A stretch of DNA of 37,417 nt from an uncultured Woeseiaceae bacterium (GTDB taxonomy: Bacteria > Pseudomonadota > Gammaproteobacteria > Steroidobacterales > Woeseiaceae), in contig CAMYIS010000188.1 of the NCBI GenBank assembly GCA_947258485.1, positions 1 to 37,417 of the forward strand. The letters run 5' to 3'. A program made the position numbers and the translations under genes. The notes beneath the pieces were generated by a model, which worked only from the letters and a program-made list of their open reading frames with translations, did no database searches and was not told the DNA's origin. Shown here in pieces: positions 17,671-26,189 of the stretch (position 1 is its first letter; each line of letters starts with the position of its first letter).

Positions 17671-18498
17671 ATGAGTGACTCAAAAGAAAACGACCTGCCG
17701 ATCGGCATATTTGACTCCGGCGTCGGGGGGCTTACCGTGCTTAAAGCGATTCGTGCCGAGCTTCCCTATGAAAATTTGCTCTACCTGGGTGACACGGCGC
17801 GTTTGCCCTACGGCACAAAAAGCCCGGCATCCATCGCTCGATACGCTACGCAGGCGACGGCAGAGCTGCAGAAGCAGGGAATTAAACTGCTTGTAGTCGC
17901 CTGTAATACGGCATCGGCTGTCGCGCTGGATACGTTGCGGGAGCAAATGAGGCCGCTGCCCGTGATTGGCGTGGTGGAGCCCGGGGCCACGGCCGCCGTG
18001 AGCGCCCGGCCCGGCGGGTCGCACCTCGTTCTGGCGACCGAGGCAACCGTGCGTCTGGGCGCATATCGCAAGGCGATCGAAACCGTGGATCCTGCCGCGA
18101 CGGTTCGCGAGAAGGCGTGCGAACTGCTGGTAGCGCTCGCGGAAGAGGGCTGGACCGACGGAGACATTGCGGCAAGAATCATTCGTCGATACCTCGATGA
18201 AGCCAGCGACAGTCACTTCCAGGCCGACAGCATAATCCTGGGCTGTACCCACTTCCCGTTGCTCAAAGACGCTATTCAGGCAATAGCCTCTGACAGGGTC
18301 TTGCTCGTCGACTCGGCAAGTACAACCGCGGCCGTAGTGAGCAACACTCTGCGATCCGGGGGTCGTCTCCGCGACAGCGACAAGGCCGGGAGTCTGCGCA
18401 TCCTGGCGACGGACGGTGCGACCCGTTTTGCGCGCGTTGGCGGCCAGTTCCTGGGGCAGCCGCTCTCTTACGCAGACGTCGAGCTGGTTGATCTCTGA
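17671..18498 (+). CDS. murI: Glutamate racemase
   Basis: Makes D-glutamate for peptidoglycan in the cytoplasm. 275 residues, with all family motifs: GIFDSGVGGLTVLK (residues 12-25), the first catalytic cysteine in VVACNTASA (Cys78), VVEPGA, and the second catalytic cysteine in ILGCTHFPLL (Cys192), with LVDSA after it. The ATG at 17671 is used because the conserved D-S-G-G-V-G region starts about 12 residues later; the frame is open further upstream but not family-like. It is divergent from the SRPBCC/GyrI gene and followed at 58 bp by the M49-like peptidase gene. It looks intact, unlike several other housekeeping genes in the window. Confidence 0.97.
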   Translation: MSDSKENDLPIGIFDSGVGGLTVLKAIRAELPYENLLYLGDTARLPYGTKSPASIARYATQATAELQKQGIKLLVVACNTASAVALDTLREQMRPLPVIGVVEPGATAAVSARPGGSHLVLATEATVRLGAYRKAIETVDPAATVREKACELLVALAEEGWTDGDIAARIIRRYLDEASDSHFQADSIILGCTHFPLLKDAIQAIASDRVLLVDSASTTAAVVSNTLRSGGRLRDSDKAGSLRILATDGATRFARVGGQFLGQPLSYADVELVDL

Positions 18499-18556
18499 GC
18501 CGCAGCCTGGTGGCCTGTGCGATAATGACCGACTGGCAATGTTTCAGGGGAAAGCC

Positions 18557-20218
18557 GTGAATTTCCGAATCCTAACCCGCCCCGTGGGCGTTCTACTGTT
18601 ATCGGCCATTGTCGTGTCCTGTGGCACGGAAGCGCCGCCCGAACCCGCCGCGCAGCCGCTGGTTACGGTCAAGCCGCGGCCCGAAATATACGCAGACTTC
18701 TTGCTGACGGCCGACCTGGGCCATCTCAGCGACGATCAGCTCGAGCTGATCAGGATTCTGATCGATGCATCGAAAATCATGGACGACCTGTTCTGGAGAC
18801 AGAGCTTCGGCGAGGGTCACGAGGAATGGCTGGGCGGAATAGCGGACGCCAATGCGCGCCGCTTCGCTGAACTCAACTATGGGCCCTGGGATCGGCTGGA
18901 CGACGAAAAACCGTTTATCGATGGCATTGGTGCAAAGCCGCTGGGCGCGCGCTTCTATCCCGAGGACATGAGCAAGGAAGAATTCGATGAAGCCTACCTG
19001 CCCGGCAAGAACGGGCTGTATTCCCTGATCCGCCGTAACGCGGAGGGTGGACTCGTGCTGATTCCTTACCATGTTGCTTACGCGCCCGAGCTCAGCGAAG
19101 CGGCCGGCTTGCTCAGGCAAGCGGCCAAACTCGCGGACAGCACTGACTTCGCGAATTACCTGAAACTGCGTGCCGCCGCGTTGATCAGCGACGAATTCCA
19201 GATCAGTGACCGCTATTGGATGGACGTCAAGGATAATGAAATCGACGTTGTGATCGGTCCGATCGAAACCTACGAAGATCGCTTGTTCGGTTTTCGCGCC
19301 GCGTACGAGTCTTACGTCCTGATCAAGGACTTGGAATGGAGCGATCGCCTGAGTCGATTCGCCGCTTTCCTGCCGGACCTCCAGGAAGGGTTGCCCGTTG
19401 CCGACGAGTACAAATGGGAAACGCCTGGGACAGATTCGGACCTCAATGCATACGACGTCGTTTACTACGCTGGGCACAGCAACGCGGGTTCGAAGACCAT
19501 AGCGATCAACCTGCCGAACGATGAGCAGATACAGCTCGACAAGGGTACCCGACGCCTGCAGCTCAAGAACGCGATGCAGGCGAAGTTCGAGAAGATCCTC
19601 GAGCCCATTGCCGATACGTTGATCGATGTGTCGCAGCGAAAGCACATCACGTTCGACGCTTTTTTCGCGAATACGATGTTTCACGAAGTCGCGCACGGTC
19701 TCGGAATCAAGAATACGATCAATGGCAGCGGCACCGTTCGCGAAGCCATGCTGGATCTCGCTTCAAGCATGGAAGAGGGCAAAGCTGACATCCTCGGTTT
19801 GTATATGATCACGGAGTTGCACAAGGCCGGCGAACTCGGTGATGTTGATCTTCGTGACTACTACACGACATTCATGACCAGCGTCTTCCGCTCAATTCGC
19901 TTCGGTGCGAGCAGCGCGCACGGCAAAGCGAACATGGTGCGCTTCAACTTTTTCATGGACGAGGGGGCGTTCGTTCGTGACGCTGAAACCGGGCGATACC
20001 GAGTCGACTACGGAAGGATGGAAACGGCAATGACTGATTTGTCGCAATTATTGTTGACGTTGCAGGGCGACGGCGACTACGACGGTGCTGCCGAACTGAC
20101 CAGCAAGAAGGGCGTTATCTCGGCGCAGCTGCAGCAGGACCTCGACAGGCTGACCGCTGCGCAAATTCCGGTCGACATCACGTTTCGGCAGGGCGCCGCC
20201 GTGCTCGGCATCGAATAA
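18557..20218 (+). CDS. Lipoprotein zinc peptidase of the M49 (dipeptidyl peptidase III-like) family
   Basis: 553 residues. GTG 18557 has AGGGG 6 nt upstream and opens a lipoprotein signal (VNFRILTRPVGVLLLSAIVV, then Cys22 in a VVSC lipobox). The C-terminal half holds HEVAHGLG (His376/His380) and, 30 residues later, EEGKADILGLY (Glu406/Glu407, Asp411), giving the metal ligands and catalytic Glu. True DPP III has HELLGH; bacterial M49-like hydrolases have the HExxH form seen here. It is likely anchored in the outer membrane facing the periplasm. Peptide substrates are not evident. It follows murI on the same strand and may be cotranscribed. ATG 18539 is an alternative start without a good ribosome binding site. 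Confidence 0.85.
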   Translation: MNFRILTRPVGVLLLSAIVVSCGTEAPPEPAAQPLVTVKPRPEIYADFLLTADLGHLSDDQLELIRILIDASKIMDDLFWRQSFGEGHEEWLGGIADANARRFAELNYGPWDRLDDEKPFIDGIGAKPLGARFYPEDMSKEEFDEAYLPGKNGLYSLIRRNAEGGLVLIPYHVAYAPELSEAAGLLRQAAKLADSTDFANYLKLRAAALISDEFQISDRYWMDVKDNEIDVVIGPIETYEDRLFGFRAAYESYVLIKDLEWSDRLSRFAAFLPDLQEGLPVADEYKWETPGTDSDLNAYDVVYYAGHSNAGSKTIAINLPNDEQIQLDKGTRRLQLKNAMQAKFEKILEPIADTLIDVSQRKHITFDAFFANTMFHEVAHGLGIKNTINGSGTVREAMLDLASSMEEGKADILGLYMITELHKAGELGDVDLRDYYTTFMTSVFRSIRFGASSAHGKANMVRFNFFMDEGAFVRDAETGRYRVDYGRMETAMTDLSQLLLTLQGDGDYDGAAELTSKKGVISAQLQQDLDRLTAAQIPVDITFRQGAAVLGIE

Positions 20219-20266
20219 TAACTTCCATTATCGAAGCGAGCGCGCTTTGCTAGCGTTCCAGACGTT

Positions 20267-21352
20267 TCAAAGATCCTGTTTATCCAGGCGAGGGAGCTGC
20301 TTGCCGAATAAGGTCGTCAGGTAAAGTGCGCGGTCCGTTTCCAATACGCCGGTCAAAGTCGGGAACCGCGCGTCGGCGTCGTGCAGGTTCATGAGAACCT
20401 CGCCGTCATCATTGAACGCTATGACATGCGACGACGGCACAGCCTTGGGCCTGAGGAATGCGGGCAGGCGTTGCACGACCTTACGAACGAACGGTCGATC
20501 CGAGATTTTGTCCAGCAGGTGATTGCGAGGTGCCGCCAATCCCAGCCAGAACCGGCCATGTGTACCGCTATTCAGGTTATCGGGAAAACCCGGCAGGTTG
20601 TCGAGAAGTACGTCGGTCGTTCCTTTGCGATTGCCTGTGAGCCAGAATTTCAGAACGCGGTAGTGACCGGTTTCACTGACCAGTAAAAAACTGCCGTCGG
20701 CACTGACCGCAACACCGTTTGCGAAATTGAGATTCTCAAGCAATATATCGACATCGCCCGTCGATGGCCTGAACGCGAAAATGCGGCCGTGCCCGCCATG
20801 TTCCATGATATCCAGCAGGCTCGCTTCATAAGTCCCGCGGGATGACTGTGCTCCGAACTTGCTGCTTGCTTCGCTGAAATAGATGGTGCCGTCAGGACCG
20901 ATTGCAGCGTTGTTGGCATAAACGAGCGGCTGCCCGTTAACCTCGCTGAGCAAGGTGGATACAGTGCCGTCGCGTTCGACACGTTGCAGGCCCAGGTAGG
21001 CGTTAGCGATGATAAGCGACCCGTCAACGTTGGACTCAATGCCCAATGGCCTGCCACCTGCAATTGCGAATTCGCGGACCTGCCCATCCTGAATCTGAAT
21101 GACATGGCCACTATGAGTCGTCGCATAGATACGTCCGTCAGCGCCGACAGTCGCATCTTCGGGGCCCTCGTAGCCGTTCAGGTCGATACCAACGGCGGCC
21201 CCCAGCCTGTCATTTGACTCAAAGGGGTCCACCAGGCCGCGGTCTGTTGGGGCGATCCAACTCACAGGTTCGACGGGAACCGGCCAGGCGAGCAAGTAAG
21301 CGATGATGACTGCCAGGAGAAGTGCGGCGGCGGTCGCGAGGCTTTTCTTCAT
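20267..21352 (-). CDS. SMP-30/strictosidine-synthase-like beta-propeller protein
   Basis: 361 residues with an N-terminal membrane anchor or uncleaved signal (LATAAALLLAVIIAYLLAWP), then a six-bladed propeller of the strictosidine synthase-like/gluconolactonase group: GPEDATVGADGRIYATTHSG, ANNAAIGPDGTIYFSEAS, ANGVAVSADGSFLLVSETG, GFPDNLN and GRFWLGLAAPRN. These members are thought to be calcium-dependent lactonase or arylesterase-type enzymes, with the active site facing the periplasm. Substrate unknown. It is the last gene of the minus-strand operon, only 15 nt after the folE stop. Confidence 0.87.
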   Translation of the reverse strand: MKKSLATAAALLLAVIIAYLLAWPVPVEPVSWIAPTDRGLVDPFESNDRLGAAVGIDLNGYEGPEDATVGADGRIYATTHSGHVIQIQDGQVREFAIAGGRPLGIESNVDGSLIIANAYLGLQRVERDGTVSTLLSEVNGQPLVYANNAAIGPDGTIYFSEASSKFGAQSSRGTYEASLLDIMEHGGHGRIFAFRPSTGDVDILLENLNFANGVAVSADGSFLLVSETGHYRVLKFWLTGNRKGTTDVLLDNLPGFPDNLNSGTHGRFWLGLAAPRNHLLDKISDRPFVRKVVQRLPAFLRPKAVPSSHVIAFNDDGEVLMNLHDADARFPTLTGVLETDRALYLTTLFGKQLPRLDKQDL

Positions 21353-21367
21353 GGCGTAACGCGGCGG

Positions 21368-21968
21368 CTAGCGTTTGGCGTCTATCATGCGCAGGAATTC
21401 AACCCGCGTGCGTGCGTCCTTGCGGAAAGTGCCCACCATCTGGCTGGTCACCATTGACACATCGGACTTGTGGATGCCGCGTGTCGTCATGCACTGGTGT
21501 ACGGCTTCGATAACCACGCCGACGCCTTGGGGTTGCAGAACATCCTGGATGCAATTCGCGATCTGCGCAGTCATCTTCTCCTGCACCTGGAAGCGCCGGG
21601 CAAATGCTTCGACCACGCGAGCCAGCTTGCTGATACCGACGACCTTGTTGTTGGGCAGGTAGCCGACATGGGCTTTACCGATAATCGGTGCCATGTGATG
21701 TTCGCAGTGAGACCCCGATATCACGCAGCACGATCATCTCGTCGTATCCTTCGACTTCTTCGAACGTTCTTTTCAGATACTCGACTGGATTACTCTTGTA
21801 GCCACTGAACCAGTCTTCATACGCTTTTGCGACGCGCTTGGGTGTATCGAGCAGACCTTCCCGGCGAGTGTCTTCGCCAGCCCATAACAGCAGCGTGCTG
21901 ACAGCATCCTCGGCCTGCTTGCGCGTTGGTTTACGTGGTTTCGCTGGCTTCTTCCTGGTGGTGGTCAC
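21368..21968 (-). pseudogene. folE: GTP cyclohydrolase I, 5-nt deletion frameshift
   Basis: First enzyme of folate and pterin synthesis (GTP to dihydroneopterin triphosphate), cytoplasmic decamer. The N-terminal part, from ATG 21968, reads to [12 protein letters not shown]. The rest, in another frame, continues [50 protein letters not shown] and [14 protein letters not shown] to the stop at 21368. The zinc ligands (Cys of SHCEHH, His, and Cys of HQCMTTRG) are all encoded. Between ATC and TCTCACTGC only 4 nt remain where 9 are expected. Restoring GAGTC after GGGGTC would give DIGVESHCEHH, and GTC is repeated at both ends, so a slippage deletion is plausible. The operon places it after msrA and before the SMP-30 gene. 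Confidence 0.93.
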
Positions 21969-21997
21969 ATCTGTTCCTGCTTGAGTTTAGCGGCATG

Positions 21998-22648
21998 CTA
22001 CGCAGACTTCGTGTTGACGTCGAGGCCGATGGGGCAACTGACGCCGGTTCCACCCAAGCCGCAATAGCCCCCCGGATTCTTGGCCAGGTACTGTTGATGG
22101 TAATCTTCTGCATAGTAGAACGTGTCGAGAGGCAGGACTTCGGTCGTAATAGCGGAAAGCCCGGCATTGTGCAGCTCGTCTTGATACTCGGCCATCGAGC
22201 GCCGCGCTTCGGCCTGTTGTGCGTCATTCGTCGTAAAAATTGCTGATCGATACTGCGTGCCAATATCGTTGCCCTGTCGCATACCCTGCGTCGGGTCATG
22301 ACTCTCCCAAAAGACCTTCAGCAGTTCTGCGTAGCTGACTTTGGCCGGGTCATAGATCACCTGTACGACTTCTGTATGTCCGGTATTCCCTGTACAGACC
22401 TCTTCATAAGTCGGATTGCGGGTTATGCCGCCCGCGTAACCCGTGGCGGTCGTGAATACCCCGTCGATCTGCCAAAAACACCGTTCCGCGCCCCAGAAAC
22501 AGCCCAACGCGAATACGGCCTGTTGCAGGCGGTCCTCGAAAGGCCCCTGCAGAGGTGCGCCGTTGACAAAATGATGCGCCGGAACGGTCATCGGTGTGTC
22601 GCGGCCAGCGAGCGCCTCGCTCCTGGTCGGAAGGGTCAGGTTTTTCAT
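21998..22648 (-). CDS. msrA: Peptide methionine-(S)-sulfoxide reductase MsrA
   Basis: Cytoplasmic repair of oxidised Met. 216 residues, full length for the long E. coli-like form: [14 protein letters not shown] (catalytic Cys50), [44 protein letters not shown] and the resolving cysteines in [14 protein letters not shown] (about 196 and 205). ATG 22648 is the natural start. It lies 18 nt after the TPR/TonB gene and 29 nt before folE, in a four-gene operon. With msrPQ about 15 kb away, this window covers Met repair in both cytoplasm and periplasm. Confidence 0.97.
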   Translation of the reverse strand: MKNLTLPTRSEALAGRDTPMTVPAHHFVNGAPLQGPFEDRLQQAVFALGCFWGAERCFWQIDGVFTTATGYAGGITRNPTYEEVCTGNTGHTEVVQVIYDPAKVSYAELLKVFWESHDPTQGMRQGNDIGTQYRSAIFTTNDAQQAEARRSMAEYQDELHNAGLSAITTEVLPLDTFYYAEDYHQQYLAKNPGGYCGLGGTGVSCPIGLDVNTKSA

Positions 22649-22666
22649 TGCTTGTTATTTAGTCTG

Positions 22667-24145
22667 TCAGGATTCTGAATTTTCGTCGGTGGACTGCTGA
22701 TCGGCCTGTGGCTCTTGTCTTGTCAGCTTGTCCAGATCTGCTTGACGGTAGAAGAAAGAGTGTTCGAAGACAAGGTTGTCAGATTGCTGGAGCCCCTCGT
22801 CTGTCATTCTCGGGCGAAATACCTGTCGTCGAATTTCACGGTGCACCATCCGCTGCATATCCGTGAATTGGGGCGGGATCGCTTCGGTGCGTATATTCCT
22901 GACCCGGCCTCTTGCGGATACGGTGTAGTCGACGCGAATTGTCCCCGTCAACAGTTCGTCAGTTGACGTTCCGTCCGGCGGCTTTTCGCCGACGTATTGG
23001 GGGAGGGGATCGCTCATCAGAACCACTGGCTGCTCGAGCAATTCTGCACGAACAGCGAGGCGTTCCTGGTCAGCCGATAACAGGTTCCAGGCTTGCGTGT
23101 AGAATTTACGAGCACGGCTCTGAGCATCGGCATAAATGTAATAATCTGCAAGGGCAAGCTTTGTCTCCGCGAGGACTCTCCAGTCGACTCCAGGCGTCTC
23201 GTCCGCAATTCTCTCTGCGCGCTTGAAATAAATCTCGCCACTCGACACGAGTCCCGGCTGCTGCGAATTGGATTGGGTTAAATCAACGAAGTAGTAGGAC
23301 TGGCCGAGCTTGCTCAATGGAAGTATGAGCTGCGGGTCATCCTTGCCGAGCCTCGATTCAATAATGCGAATTGCTCGTCGATAGGTTGCACGCTCGTCCA
23401 TATAGTAGCGGGCTGCATGCTGCCAGCTGGCGCGCCGCAGCAGCGACGGAAGCAATGCCAGATCATTGCCTTCGAAATGCCGCACGTTCAGCATGTGGAT
23501 GCGATTGAGGAGGTTACGTGCGCCCTTTGAATCGCCCATCAGCATGGCCGACTGAGCAAGCGACTCGAGGATCTCGACCTGCTCGATATTGTGCGGACCC
23601 TCATTCACGTGCGTGATATGTGTTGCGCGGTTGAATGTCTGCTGCGCGAGATCGGGCCGGCCGCTGCCAAGTTGCGCGGCACCGAGTCCCTTAAGTGGAT
23701 TAACCAGCTTTTCGTTTAATCGATCTTCAACCGTTTCAATAATCTCTACAGCCGCTTCGAAATTCTGAATTGCCGCTCCGTACTGGCCGCTCTTGTGCTG
23801 GACCAGCGCCAGGTTATTCAGCGCTTTCGATGCTTCGATCGACTCGGGGCCATGAATTTTCATGACCATCTGTACTATGCGCTTGGCCGAAACGTCTGCC
23901 TCGTCCAGCGCGTCTTCGGCGACCAGGCGCCGATAGAGCTCGAATTCGGCGGCGAGTCGTTCATCCAGAGTCCTTGCGTCATCGACCGGCGTAGCACTTT
24001 CTGTTGGTCCAGGCGGCTCATCCGCAACCGGGACAACCTGATCCAACGGGCTGCCTTCATCATCGATATCGCCTGGCTCGGCCTGACTCGCAACAGCCAG
24101 CAAAATCGCGATGAACAAAGCGACTGTTTTGTTTAGGTTGATCAT
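22667..24145 (-). CDS. Exported TPR protein with C-terminal TonB-like domain
   Basis: 492 residues: signal peptide (TVALFIAILLAVASQAEP), an acidic Pro-rich linker, a run of tetratricopeptide repeats (residues about 60-365, for example ALNNLALVQHKSGQYGAAIQ, GLGAAQLGSGRPDLAQQTFN, LAETKLALADYYIYADAQ), then a TonB-C-like beta domain (TIRVDYTVSARGRVRNIRTE ... MVHREIRRQVFRPRMTDEG, residues about 400-470). Family knowledge: TonB_C domains contact outer-membrane receptors or periplasmic partners. Here there is no membrane helix except the signal and no ExbBD nearby, so it is probably a soluble periplasmic adaptor. First gene of the operon with msrA, folE and the SMP-30 gene. Confidence 0.85.
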   Translation of the reverse strand: MINLNKTVALFIAILLAVASQAEPGDIDDEGSPLDQVVPVADEPPGPTESATPVDDARTLDERLAAEFELYRRLVAEDALDEADVSAKRIVQMVMKIHGPESIEASKALNNLALVQHKSGQYGAAIQNFEAAVEIIETVEDRLNEKLVNPLKGLGAAQLGSGRPDLAQQTFNRATHITHVNEGPHNIEQVEILESLAQSAMLMGDSKGARNLLNRIHMLNVRHFEGNDLALLPSLLRRASWQHAARYYMDERATYRRAIRIIESRLGKDDPQLILPLSKLGQSYYFVDLTQSNSQQPGLVSSGEIYFKRAERIADETPGVDWRVLAETKLALADYYIYADAQSRARKFYTQAWNLLSADQERLAVRAELLEQPVVLMSDPLPQYVGEKPPDGTSTDELLTGTIRVDYTVSARGRVRNIRTEAIPPQFTDMQRMVHREIRRQVFRPRMTDEGLQQSDNLVFEHSFFYRQADLDKLTRQEPQADQQSTDENSES

Positions 24146-24296
24146 GCGTTCAAAAAGGTCGGGCGTCCTGAGTTTTTTCTGAAGGGCGGTCGTGCTTCAG
24201 ACCTGATTCGGAACGAATAGTTCGAGCGAAACCGCCCTGGACCGCCGCAACAACTATACCGTCTGGCACAGCATCCGGGTAGCCGGTCAGCCCGCC

Positions 24297-25361
24297 TCAG
24301 AACTCAAGGCCGAGCTGCTGTTGTCCGGGACTAAAAAACTGATTGCAATCAAGAACGTGCTGGTAGGCGTCGGGGTCCACGCCGTGCTTGCGGCTCGCGC
24401 TTTTGAAACGCATCGCGAGCATTTCTGCGTAGGGTCCGCGGCCGGTCTGCCGGACGCCAAACCGCGGGTCATAATCGCTGCCACCGCTGGACTGCCGGAT
24501 CAGGCTCGAAACCCGGTCGGCTCGATCGGGAAAATGGGTTTGCAACCACTCGGCAAACAGGCCTTTGAGCTCATGAGGAAGGCGCAGAAAAATGTAATGG
24601 GCCTGGCACGCGCCAGCCGCGGCGGCCGACTTCAGAATATATTCGATCTCGTCGTCGTTGATTGCCGGGATGACAGGCGCGACGAGCACGCTTGTGGGCA
24701 CGCCCGCTTCGGTGAGCTGCTCCATGGCTTTAAGCCTTGCCGCGGCCGACGGCACGCGCGGTTCCATGACTCGTTTAAGTTGCGCATTCATTGTCGGCAG
24801 GCTAATCGCGACCGAGCTCAGGCCGGCGGCAGCGAGTTCGGCCAACAGGTCGATATCCCTGCAGATCAGATTACCTTTGGTAATGATGTTGACCGGGTGA
24901 CGGTGCTTGAGGAATAACACCAGTAACTCGCGCGTCAGCTGCAGGGATTTCTCGGCGGGCTGGTACGGATCCGTGTTCGCTCCGATAGTAATCGGTTTGC
25001 ATTCGTAGCCTGGTTTTTCCCAGGCTTCGAGCAAAAGGGCGGCCGCGTTCGGCTTGTAGAAAATCTGCGTCTCGAAGTCCAGTCCCGGCGACAGGTCGAG
25101 GTAGCTGTGACTCGGTCTCGCGTAGCAATAGATGCAGCCGTGTTCGCAACCCAGGTAGGGGTTGATCGAGCGATCGAACGGCACGTCAGGCGAGCTGTTG
25201 GAGCTGATGATGCGGCCGGCAGGCATTGCACGGATAACGGTCTCGGGCGCCTGTTGCGCCCGGGCGTGCGCTTCATCGTCATCGATGTCGACGGGTCGCG
25301 TCGTGAATCGGTTCTCCGGCGAAGAGAGGGCCCCTCGGCCTTTATGTCCTTGCGTGGGCAT
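24297..25361 (-). CDS. Radical SAM protein, PA0069 family
   Basis: 354 residues. It starts with KGRGALSSPENRF (family signature) and has the iron-sulfur motif CEHGCIYCYARPSH (Cys72, Cys76, Cys79, spacing CxxxCxxC), GANTDPYQP, ITKGNLI, SLPTMN and the C-terminal GYDPRFG-like segment (GGSDYDPRFGVRQTGRGPYA). Distantly related to spore photoproduct lyase (SplB). Reaction unknown; a DNA-repair-linked role is suspected from its LexA-type operator. ATG 25361 lacks a strong ribosome binding site, and the putative TATACA box lies so close that the mRNA would be almost leaderless. It follows the glycine-zipper lipoprotein gene on the same strand. Confidence 0.93.
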   Translation of the reverse strand: MPTQGHKGRGALSSPENRFTTRPVDIDDDEAHARAQQAPETVIRAMPAGRIISSNSSPDVPFDRSINPYLGCEHGCIYCYARPSHSYLDLSPGLDFETQIFYKPNAAALLLEAWEKPGYECKPITIGANTDPYQPAEKSLQLTRELLVLFLKHRHPVNIITKGNLICRDIDLLAELAAAGLSSVAISLPTMNAQLKRVMEPRVPSAAARLKAMEQLTEAGVPTSVLVAPVIPAINDDEIEYILKSAAAAGACQAHYIFLRLPHELKGLFAEWLQTHFPDRADRVSSLIRQSSGGSDYDPRFGVRQTGRGPYAEMLAMRFKSASRKHGVDPDAYQHVLDCNQFFSPGQQQLGLEF

Positions 25362-25373
25362 TCGTAGGTCCGA

Positions 25374-25393
25374 TACTGTATAAAAACACAGTA
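25374..25393 (-). promoter_or_regulatory. LexA-type SOS box overlapping the radical SAM gene promoter
   Basis: CTGTATAAAAACACAG (25376-25391) fits the CTGT-N8-ACAG LexA consensus with an A/T-rich centre, extended to TACTGT...ACAGTA. On the minus strand a TATACA element sits inside it, 12-20 bp before the radical SAM start codon, so LexA bound here would cover the promoter. Confidence 0.78.
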
Positions 25394-25426
25394 CGTGTGC
25401 CGGCGTTTCGGGTCAAGCCTGAACGC

Positions 25427-25783
25427 TTAATTGAGAACGCGATAGCCGCGGCCGCGCAGGCAGCGTTTAAAGACTTTCTGTCTTTCGCGATCGGCGTCAA
25501 GCCCGGATCGGGTTCCGCCGTACAATGCGCCGCCGGCGGCTCCGCGGCCGGCGTCGCCATCTATTGCGCCGCCGAGGGCACCCACGACTGCGCCAGTCGC
25601 ACCACCCTTGACAATGCCCCGGCTGATGAGGATTTCCTCAGTGTAGGCTTCGCATTCGCCCCAGTCCTTGGCGAGCGCATTGGGATCGACGCCTTGCATA
25701 TCAATAATGGGGTCGGGATGGGCAGCGCAGCCGGCGATCGCCAGCGCGAGGAAGGTCGCCAAACCATGGTTGGTCTTTTTCAT
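25427..25783 (-). CDS. Glycine-zipper lipoprotein
   Basis: 118 residues. Lipoprotein signal MKKTNHGLATFLALAIAGC with lipobox Cys19, then DPIIDMQGVDPNALAKDWGE, CEAYTEEIL and a glycine-zipper stretch (GGATGAVVGALGGAIDGDAG, RGAAGGALYGG) before a basic tail ending CLRGRGYRVLN. The zipper is the Gly-zipper_2TM/Rick_17kDa type found in small envelope lipoproteins. Two Cys besides the lipid one (in GECEAY and KRCLRG) could form a disulfide. Exact role unknown. It is transcribed toward the radical SAM gene, 65 bp away. This is the second glycine-zipper protein in the window. Confidence 0.85.
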   Translation of the reverse strand: MKKTNHGLATFLALAIAGCAAHPDPIIDMQGVDPNALAKDWGECEAYTEEILISRGIVKGGATGAVVGALGGAIDGDAGRGAAGGALYGGTRSGLDADRERQKVFKRCLRGRGYRVLN

Positions 25784-25923
25784 CGTTTCGGTCCGTCCAA
25801 GCTAAGAGCTACAGGTCGTGCCAGCATACGCCGTTCCTATCCCAAGGCCGAGCATGGCGTCATGGTTACAACGCATGAACCTCATGTTCGGTTGACAGGG
25901 CAATTAAATGGTTGGAACGTCAC

Positions 25924-26184
25924 ATGACTCGACAGTTCGGGCGATTCTCTACGCTTTTCTCGCTAATTTCGGCATTAATCGGTGAGCAGAAAGGCATCGA
26001 GTGCGTGTTCAATGCAATAACGATTCAGTTCGGGCCCGATACGATGCTGGCAGTCAAAGTAAAGATGAATCCCGGCCTGAACATCAATGACGCAGTAACG
26101 CACATCAACGCGCTCGAGCGAAATCTCAAAGCGCGCATTCCAAAACTGAAATGGTGTTTTGTCAAACCTGACGTCACCGACTAG
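25924..26184 (+). CDS. Orphan C-terminal domain of a cation diffusion facilitator (CDF)
   Basis: 86 residues that match only the cytoplasmic C-terminal ferredoxin-like domain of CDF cation exporters: ALIGEQKG (as in the LIGE junction after the last membrane helix), TIQFGPDTMLAVKVKMNPGL, INDAVTHINALERNLKARIP and KWCFVKPDV. The six transmembrane helices that normally precede it are not encoded upstream in any frame. It could be a stand-alone regulator-like domain or a remnant of a lost transporter. ATG 25924 has only a weak ribosome binding site. It converges on mscS, with 5 bp between the stops. Confidence 0.7.
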   Translation: MTRQFGRFSTLFSLISALIGEQKGIECVFNAITIQFGPDTMLAVKVKMNPGLNINDAVTHINALERNLKARIPKLKWCFVKPDVTD

Positions 26185-26189
26185 AGGCG

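Noticed and set aside
18599..19696. Long minus-strand open frame (365 codons) inside the M49-like gene
   Set aside because: Shadow frame; the plus strand has lipobox, HExxH and metal motifs.
25397..25927. Plus-strand open frame (176 codons) across the lipoprotein gene
   Set aside because: Antisense shadow; the minus strand shows signal, lipobox and glycine zipper.
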